DNA of 64,000 nt, from NCBI GenBank assembly GCA_964590435.1, contig CAZPWT010000044.1, positions 6,582-70,581 of the forward strand, read 5' to 3'. A model generated the notes under the pieces. It was not told where the DNA came from. It did no database searches and worked only from the letters and a program-made list of their open reading frames with translations. Position 1 is the first letter of the stretch. Each line of letters opens with the position of its first letter. The translations under genes and the position numbers were made by a program. Positions 31,449 through 38,800 of this stretch are shown here, piece by piece. The DNA comes from WSZJ01 sp964590435. Lineage in GTDB: Bacteria; Planctomycetota; MHYJ01; WSZJ01.

Positions 31449-32589
31449 ACGCCCGCTGAGCGACGTCCACGCCCTTCAGCTCGAACGTCCCCAGGTTCGC
31501 CATCGGCCGCGTCGTGAACTTCGCGAACGTCTCGCTGACGACGACGGGCTTTGAAACCTGTGCGGCCACCGCCTGAAGCCGTGCGGCGAGGTTCACCGCG
31601 GGGCCGATGCACGTGAAGTCGAGCCGGCTCGCGCCGCCGATGTTGCCGTAGGAGACTTCGCCGGGGTGAAGGGCGACGCCGAACGAGATCGGCGGTTCGC
31701 CGTCGGCGGAGCGGCGCGCATTCATCGACTCGAGCGCCGCCAGCGCTTCCGCCGCCGCGTCGAGCGCCGCGTCGCACCGCCCCGGGGCCGCCGCGTCGTC
31801 GGCGTACGGGAAGATCGCGAGCAGCCCGTCGCCGAGGAACTTCAGCACTTCCCCGCCCCGCCGGTCGATCGCGGGGATCTGGCAGGCGAAGAGATCGTTG
31901 AGCGCGCGGATGACGGACTGGGGGGCGGACGTGCGGGCGAGCGGGGTGAAGCCGCGGAGGTCGGAGAACCAGACGACGGCGCGAAGGGTATCGGTGTCGC
32001 CGAGCTGGATCTGGCCCGCGAGGATGCGGGCGCCGGCGTTGTGGCCAACGTAGGTGCTGAGGAGGTTGGTGGCGGTCCGCAGAAGCGCGAGGATTTCGCC
32101 GATGCGGGCCAGCGGCGGGACGACCGCGCGGATCGCGGCGAGCTCGTCGTCCGTGAACCCCGACGGCCGCTTCGTCGCGAACGTCACCGGGTGACCCGGC
32201 CCCGAGATGAACTTCATCGGCGCCGCCACGAAGTCGCGGTACCCCTCGCGGAACAGCGGCGCGAGGCTCGACGGCGCGGCGGCGTCGAGCCGGTGCCGTT
32301 CGATTTCGCCCGTCCGGCAGCACGACGACATCGGGCTCCCCAGGAATTCCGGCGACTGCAGCCAGGTCCACGTCTGCTCGCGAACCTCGACGTCCGGACG
32401 CTCCGGCGTCCACACGAAGCTGCGGCCGACGATGCTCGGGTGCAGCGTCTTGACGAACGCCTCCATGCGGTCGATCGCCACGCCCGCTTTCACGAGCCCC
32501 GCGCACAGCCCGTTGATGACCTGCTGGGGGCCGGAAGCGCCCGGGGCGCCCTGCACGAGCCAGTCGACGACGGGGCTGGGGTCGATCAT
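31420..32589 (-). CDS. Class III adenylate/guanylate cyclase
   Basis: 389 residues. The N-terminal about 190 residues form a soluble sensor-like part (LVQGAPGASGPQQVINGLCAGL, TLHPSIVGRSFVW). The C-terminal catalytic domain carries the metal-binding Asp in VVWFSDLRGFT, the second Asp in KFLGDGLLAIFP, and the transition-state Asn/Arg pair in GPAVNLAARLQ. All catalytic residues needed for cyclase activity are present. The Lys/Asp versus Glu/Cys pair that sets ATP or GTP preference is not read with confidence. It has no membrane segment, so it acts in the cytoplasm. Confidence 0.92.
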   Translation of the reverse strand: MIDPSPVVDWLVQGAPGASGPQQVINGLCAGLVKAGVAIDRMEAFVKTLHPSIVGRSFVWTPERPDVEVREQTWTWLQSPEFLGSPMSSCCRTGEIERHRLDAAAPSSLAPLFREGYRDFVAAPMKFISGPGHPVTFATKRPSGFTDDELAAIRAVVPPLARIGEILALLRTATNLLSTYVGHNAGARILAGQIQLGDTDTLRAVVWFSDLRGFTPLARTSAPQSVIRALNDLFACQIPAIDRRGGEVLKFLGDGLLAIFPYADDAAAPGRCDAALDAAAEALAALESMNARRSADGEPPISFGVALHPGEVSYGNIGGASRLDFTCIGPAVNLAARLQAVAAQVSKPVVVSETFAKFTTRPMANLGTFELKGVDVAQRAFTPAPRGGA

Positions 32590-32667
32590 CGAGGGAAAGG
32601 TACACGCTCGCCGATGCTTGCGAAAGTGAGAGCAGGCGAGCACCCTATCCTCTTCCGCTCCCTCCCC

Positions 32668-33351
32668 ATGACTCCCGAAACCGCTGCCACGCTTCTCGGC
32701 CTCACCGGCGCCGAATCCCCGGACCAGATCCGCGCCATCTACGCCGCGCAGGCCGCGGCCCTCGATGCCCGCATCGCCGCGTCTGACGGTGAAGCGCGCG
32801 AGCGGTATCGCAAGGACCGCGACGACGTCGAGCTCGCCCGGCTGGCGCTTCTGGGATCCGACGCGAGGCGCGAGCCAGCGGCCGTTAGTCCACCGGCGAC
32901 GAAGGGGAAGTCGGCGATGGACGGACCGCTCGGCGACGTCGTGTTCGCGTTGGTCGTCGTCGCGTGCTTTGCCATTCCCTCCTCCATCACCGGCTGGTTC
33001 ATTCCGCTTCCGCGTTGCACCCCGGGGCAATCCGCGGGGATCGCGGCGTTGGCGGGACCGGCGTGGCTGCTGGCGGGCCTGGCGATCGGCTGGCCGCTCC
33101 ACTGGATTTTCAAGCGGCTGCTCGGCTGGTCCGTCGGGCCATTCCTGGCTCTGGCCTACGTCTGGATGACTCATTTCGGCAGCGGGAAGGACAAGCCGGT
33201 CCGGATGTTCGAGGATGTCCTGATGGAGATCTGCGTGACCGCCGTGATGGGGACGCTCGGGTCGTGCCTTGCCGTCGCGGTTGTCGTGGCCCCGATCTTC
33301 TGGATCTTCGGAAAATTCAAAGAGCCGCCGCCTGGAGGCGAGGGCGAGTAG
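32668..33351 (+). CDS. Membrane protein with J-domain-like N-terminus
   Basis: 227 residues. Residues 1-60 (LGLTGAESPDQIRAIYAAQ ... RERYRKDRDDVELARLALL) are helical and recall a J-domain, but the HPD tripeptide is missing. Four hydrophobic segments follow. The ATG at 32668 was chosen because the helical domain begins there. Function unknown; divergent from the cyclase, from which it is separated by 78 bases. Confidence 0.6.
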   Translation: MTPETAATLLGLTGAESPDQIRAIYAAQAAALDARIAASDGEARERYRKDRDDVELARLALLGSDARREPAAVSPPATKGKSAMDGPLGDVVFALVVVACFAIPSSITGWFIPLPRCTPGQSAGIAALAGPAWLLAGLAIGWPLHWIFKRLLGWSVGPFLALAYVWMTHFGSGKDKPVRMFEDVLMEICVTAVMGTLGSCLAVAVVVAPIFWIFGKFKEPPPGGEGE

Positions 33352-33412
33352 ACCCTGCGGACCTCCGGTCACGTCGCCGGACAGGCCGGATCGCGCGGGT
33401 CCTGGGCGGCCG

Positions 33413-33976
33413 TCAGAGGGAATCCCCTTCCGCAAGATACCGCTCGCTGTCGATCGCGGCCGCTGAGACGCGCAGGCCCAGGCCTTCCAGGCGGATTCGA
33501 AGATCCTCGGGCTTGTTGAAGAGGCACCGCCGCGGCGCCAGGAAAGACAGAAATCGAGTGAGCCCCTGCGACGCATCGAAATCCACGATCAGGAGCACCC
33601 CCGGCCGGCGCAGGCATCGGCGCGCCTCGCGCAGGAACGGCTCCTGGTCGTGCACGTGATGCAGGACGTCCACGAGCAGCACGGCGTCGAACGACGCGTC
33701 CGGGAACGGAAGCGGCTTGCCGGGCTCCAGCACGACCGTGCGGAACGGCTCCCGCGTCGGCACCGAGGCCAGCGCTTCACCGTCGATGTCCGCCACCGTC
33801 CAGGCGCCGCCGAGCGCCGGAGCCAGCGCGACCGGCACGCGGCCCGTGCCACCGCCGAGATCGAGGACGTCCTTCAGCGGCCCGCGCTTCTCCAGACGTT
33901 CCCGCAGGAGCGCGATGACGTCCGCGCGGCGGTGAAAGAGGTACCAGGACTTCTCGATGAAACCGAGCAGGCTCAT
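33413..33976 (-). CDS. Class I SAM-dependent methyltransferase
   Basis: 187 residues with the SAM-binding motif VLDLGGGTGRVPVAL, the acidic ribose-binding motif VADIDGEAL, and motifs LPFPDASFDAVLLVDVLHHV and CLRRPGVLLIVDF. This is the UbiE/COQ5 type. The substrate is not predictable. It is divergent from the enoyl-CoA hydratase remnant. Confidence 0.88.
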   Translation of the reverse strand: MSLLGFIEKSWYLFHRRADVIALLRERLEKRGPLKDVLDLGGGTGRVPVALAPALGGAWTVADIDGEALASVPTREPFRTVVLEPGKPLPFPDASFDAVLLVDVLHHVHDQEPFLREARRCLRRPGVLLIVDFDASQGLTRFLSFLAPRRCLFNKPEDLRIRLEGLGLRVSAAAIDSERYLAEGDSL

Positions 33977-34065
33977 GGCGGTCCTGGAGTGCGTGGCGAC
34001 GGGCGATGGAGGTTTCTATCATCGCAGATTGTCCGCGACACACCCGCCACGTTTCCGGAGCCCCG

Positions 34066-34299
34066 ATGCTCGTCACCGAACCTCACGGCGCGATCACCGT
34101 CCTGCGACTGCACCACGGCAAGGCCAACGCGCTCGACGTCGCGCTCCTGCGCGAGCTCGAGGCTGCGTTCGCGCGCGAGGCCGTCTCCCCGTATCGCGCC
34201 GTCGTGCTCGCCGCAGACGGGCCAATCTTCTGCGCGGGGCTCGACCTGTTCCAGCTTGACGCCCCGGAGCTCGCTCGGGAAACTCCCGTCAGGGACTGA
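34066..34299 (+). pseudogene. Truncated enoyl-CoA hydratase/isomerase (5' remnant)
   Basis: 77 codons matching the first third of crotonase-family enzymes (about 250 residues): ITVLRLHHGKANALDVALL, AVVLAADGPIFCAGLDLF. The match stops near residue 70 and a TGA follows at 34297-34299. The oxyanion-hole region is partly present but the catalytic half is absent. The breakpoint lies 40 bases before the subtilase pair, which suggests that an insertion or deletion placed that pair here. Confidence 0.8.
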
Positions 34300-34336
34300 G
34301 GGAACTTTCTGAATTCTTTTCGCAGGGACCGCGTCG

Positions 34337-35827
34337 ATGCTCCTCTCAAGGTGCCTTCGTGTTCTGGTCACGGCTCTTTTCGCTTTTCCGGGCCCTCTGG
34401 CCGGAATTCAGGGCCCGCGCGCCGAGGCGGCGGATGTCCTGATCGCCGTCGTTTCCTCCGGGGCCGATTCCACATCGAAATCTGCCGGTCCGCGGCTCCA
34501 ACTCGGCCGGACCTTCGTCGCCGGGGGCGATGCTTCCGCCGACGATCTCGGCTGCGGCACCCGCCTCGCGGAACTGATCGCGGATGCCTGCCCGGGCGTC
34601 GCCGTCCACATCCTGCCGCTTCAGGTGGCGAACTCTCGAACGCCGGACCCGTCGCCGGCCGCCCTGGCTTCAGCCGTGGACGCCGCGGTGGCAGCCAAGG
34701 CCGACATCCTCCTCGTCGCCTGCGTCTCCACCCGCCGACACGCACCCGTGGCCGAGGCCCTCGACCGGGCCCTGAAGAAGGGCATCGTCGTGCTGGCCCC
34801 CGCGGGCTCGTCGCCTGAAGGCTTCGACCTCTTCCCCGCATCCCATCCCGGCGTGCTGTCGGTCGCCGGCATTGAGCCCGCGCCTGCCTCGTCGCCCCAG
34901 GCTCTTCCCTGGCGCCTCACGGCCTTCGCCAACGCGTCCGCGCGCACGGACGTCCTCGCCCCGGCGCTCGACCGGGAACGCGATCTCTGGGGAAGCGGCG
35001 TGGCGGCGGCGCGTGCGGCGGCGTTCGCGGCCGTGGCGCTGGCGCGGCGAAGCGATGTGCCGCGGGAAAAGAGACGCGAGTGGCTCCTCGGCCTGGGCGA
35101 CGGTGCGATTGCGGGCAACGACGCACCGGGACGATTCACGCGAGTGTGGGATCCCGCGGCGATCAAGACCGCGCTGGCGCGGGCTCCCGAGGGCGGTCGG
35201 CTCGAGCTGGTCTCTATGGTGGCCGCTTCGCGGCATTCCCTGAGAATCCGTGTTCTCAACACCTCCTCCGCCGCCGCGAAGGGAACGCTGCGCGTCTACT
35301 CCACGCTCCTGAGGGAACCCGTCATGGCGGGGATCCCGGAGGTCGCGCCGGGGGCTACGGCCGTGGTGGTGGTCGAGACAGGCGCCGACGCAGGCATGAC
35401 GCGCTGCGTCGAAATCGCGGGACCGCGCGAGGACTCCCCGCCCGCGGACACCGTCCTGCTCTCCGCGCCGGTCCAGGCCTGGGCAAATTCCTTCTGCATC
35501 GCAGGGCTGGAGGTAGAGCCGCCGGAAGCGGGCGCGACCACCGTGGTCGTCCGGATCCACGTCGCGAACCTGACCGGCTCCGACGCGGAGAAGGTCCCCA
35601 TCCTCGTCGGCCTCGGGGGAGCAGAGAAGACCCGCATGGTCGCAACTGCTGAGAACGCCCTGACGCCCGTGGAGTTCGTCATGGACATCCCCGCCCCAGG
35701 CAAAGCCCGTTCAGCCCTGCCCCTGCTCGTCGAAGTTGGCCCCGGCGCCCAGGCGGCCGCCCGTGGCGGCACCGTTCCTGCAGACGCCGACCCGATTCAC
35801 CTCGAACCTCCCCCCGTAAGGAAATAG
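34337..35827 (+). CDS. Secreted subtilase-fold pseudoenzyme
   Basis: 496 residues with a signal peptide (MLLSRCLRVLVTALFAFPGPLAG). The subtilase domain can be followed alongside that of the next gene, but all catalytic positions are changed: VVDTG becomes VVSSG (Asp to Ser40), GHGT becomes GCGT (His to Cys73), GTSAS becomes GSGVA (Ser to Gly221), and the oxyanion Asn of AGANGG is Ser in PAGSSP. A CARDB-like domain follows, with IPEVAPGATA shared with the giant neighbour. It cannot be a serine protease by this mechanism. A regulatory, chaperone or binding role toward the neighbour is an inference. It ends 4 bases before the next gene. Confidence 0.85.
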   Translation: MLLSRCLRVLVTALFAFPGPLAGIQGPRAEAADVLIAVVSSGADSTSKSAGPRLQLGRTFVAGGDASADDLGCGTRLAELIADACPGVAVHILPLQVANSRTPDPSPAALASAVDAAVAAKADILLVACVSTRRHAPVAEALDRALKKGIVVLAPAGSSPEGFDLFPASHPGVLSVAGIEPAPASSPQALPWRLTAFANASARTDVLAPALDRERDLWGSGVAAARAAAFAAVALARRSDVPREKRREWLLGLGDGAIAGNDAPGRFTRVWDPAAIKTALARAPEGGRLELVSMVAASRHSLRIRVLNTSSAAAKGTLRVYSTLLREPVMAGIPEVAPGATAVVVVETGADAGMTRCVEIAGPREDSPPADTVLLSAPVQAWANSFCIAGLEVEPPEAGATTVVVRIHVANLTGSDAEKVPILVGLGGAEKTRMVATAENALTPVEFVMDIPAPGKARSALPLLVEVGPGAQAAARGGTVPADADPIHLEPPPVRK

Positions 35828-35831
35828 CCCC

Positions 35832-38800
35832 ATGCCCACCCGCTCCGCCCGCATCACAGTGCCGCTTCTCCTGGTCGCCCTTGCGATCGCCGCATGGCTC
35901 GCCCCCCGGGCGCTGTCGTCGCCGGAAGGAGGCCGCCGCACAGCCGATTTCGACTGCGAGGACCCCAAGCCGCTTCCCGCGGACACCGTCATCGTCGCCG
36001 TCGTGGACACCGGCGTGGACGCTTCTCATCCGGCGCTCAAAGACCGCTGCCTGCCGGGGGTAGACGAAGCGGGGGCGGTGGCGGAGGGCTCGGACATGGT
36101 GGGCCACGGGACGGCGATGGCGGGGCTGATCTGTGCGGACGACGAGAAAAACGAGTTCGACGGGATCTGTGCGGGCATTCCGAACGTCCGCATCCTCCCG
36201 ATCAAGGTGACGATCGGCGGGACGAAGTGCCCGCCCTCGACGCTGGCGATGGGGATCGAGGCGGCGATCGACCGCGGAGCGCGGATCGTGCTGGTGGCGA
36301 TGGGGATGTCGTTCACGACGGAAAAGCTGGAAGAGGTGATGAAGAAGGCGGAGGAGAAGGGGGTTCTGGTGATCGCGGCGGCGGGGGCGAACGGCGGCTG
36401 CCACGACCTCTACCCGGCGGCGCATCCGTGGGCCATTTCGTGCACCGCGACGGCGCCGCACCCTGAGGAGCAGCCCGACGGGAAGAGTATCCTGACCGAG
36501 ACGCTCGCGCAGCCGTGCAACCGCTCGGGCAAGACCGAGATCCTCTCGCCCGCCCGCGCGGTCGTGATATCCGCCGACCACGGCTATTCCGAGATCGAAG
36601 GCACGAGCGCCTCGGCGGCCCGCGCGGCCGGATTCGCCGCGAAACTGCTCGCGAAACACCCGGGGATGACAGCCGCGCGCGTCCGCGAGATCCTTTCCAT
36701 GAGCGGAAAGGACGACCGCCACGGCAACTCCTGGGTCCAGGTCCCCGCGCGCATCCTCTCTGCCGAGGCGATCGAGCGCTACGCGAAGGCGGACGACTTC
36801 GGCGACCTCGTCCTCACGTACTGCTACCCCGAATGGGCGAAGCCGAACCAGAAGATCAAAGTTCGCGGCGTTGTTCGCAATATCGGCACGAAGCCCGTCT
36901 CGGGCGACCTCGTGCTCCAGTCCTGGAAGCCGGTGCCGTTCAAAGTCAGCACGGCGATTCCGGAAGTGGCGCCGGGGGCGAGCGCGGAGGTGTTCCTTGA
37001 GGTGCCGGGGCTGCCGAGTGATGTCATCGATGCCGATGCCCAGATCGTTTCGAAGGAAGACCAGAACCCGGACAACAACCGGCTGTACATCGCGATTTGT
37101 CCGCTCGAGGAGGATCCAAGCATCGTCATCCAGCGTGTCAACGTTCGAGGGTGGACGAAGAACGGGGAGGCGATCGTGAACTGCGTGATCTCCAACCAGA
37201 GTCCCGGGCCCCTGGAGGGGCGTGTGGAAATACCCATCGACGACAAGCTATACCAGGCGCCCGCAAAGGTTGAGGCCGGACGGAACGCTGTCGTTGAGAT
37301 TTCAATCCTGATGCCGCCATCCGGAGGCAAGTTCACCTCGAACAGCTTCTCGGTCCTCGTCATGTGCGACAAGACGGAATTGGGGGACAAGCTGGTTCGG
37401 CTCTGGTCAGCAGAGGAGAGTGCGTCGACCCAGTACGCCGATCTCTGGGAAACCAGAGAATTCATCTTTGACGCACCTGCCTTCGTCAGCAAATCGAGGG
37501 CGGACTTTCCGGTCCTCGCGTTCATTCCCGAAGTACACTCTGCTCAACTGGATCGGGACAGTTATCGTGCGGAGCAGAGCAAGGGCGCGCTGCCTCAATC
37601 CGGCGTTTGTCTCGAGGAAATCCTTCTCGAGAGTCTCGACGAGTCTGTAGCCACCTCGTACCAGGCCCCCAAGGACGGGGTCACCGCGAGAATCGGCGGG
37701 GTCCCCCTGCTCCAGTTCCTCAGCAAACCCTTCGAGAACGAACTCCCGCGATTTGAGACTCCGCCCAAAGTCTTGAAGCACGTGCTTATCGAGGACGGCC
37801 TCGGCAACGAGGTCTCGCCCGGCATGCTCCCGGGCTGGATCAATTACGACGGATGGAGCGTCGTTTTCAGGCTGCCCAAGTGGACGCTCGTCAACTCCTC
37901 GGGCAGGCTCCCCCGGGAGGGTGAATTCGGCTATCTGCGGTGCTATGCCAAGTACTACGAGCTTCCCTTCCCACTGGCGCGCGAGCGATTCAGCAGATTG
38001 TCGAAGGAGAACAAAGGCATCGTCCACGTACAAGAAGCCATCCTCCGCATCCAGCTCGACGTCGATCTCCCGCGCCTATTCCCCAACGGCCAGTACCTCG
38101 ACACGCACGTCCACACGGCCTCGGAATTCTCCCGGCGCATGGTCGAGCCTCGACTGGCATTCGGCGGCCCCCTCTGGATGCTGATGCGGTCGGCGTACGC
38201 GATGGGGCTCGTCGGCGACCACACCCTCGCCCGCGCAAAGCACAGGCTCGCGCAGGCCCTGAGGCTCCACTCTCGCGAAAAGCGCTGGGCGACGGACATC
38301 TTCCTACCCATCGATCTGGACATGATCGGCGCGAACCCGTTGGAAGGCGGCAGCGCGCTTCACACGCTTATCACCACCGACCACAACTGCTTCCTGGCCG
38401 ACGAGGACATCCCGAACGCGGAGCCTTATCGAGGGACCGCGCCGGGAAGCGAAATCAAGGTGTTGCGGAAGTTCGTGGGGGCGGGGGCGTGCCAGGAACT
38501 GGCGCTGCATGTCCCCGACCGGTTTCTGGGGGCGCCGCACGCGCTCGTTTACCGGGCGGAGCCGATGGAGGGCCCGTGGCATGCGGGCCACAGCTACAAG
38601 GAGATGATCGGAAAGTGGCGCGACCTGCTGCAGGGCCTTCGCGTGATGGTGGAGCACAAGGGACTGCTCAAACTCCAGAAGGTTATTCCGACGGTGGACG
38701 ATTTCCTCGCCATGTTCTTCCGCGGCCTGAAGCACGGGCTGGGGCTCGTGGGCATGGTGGCGCCGAAGGGCGAGGACGCCCTGCGAAACGCCCTTCGAGA

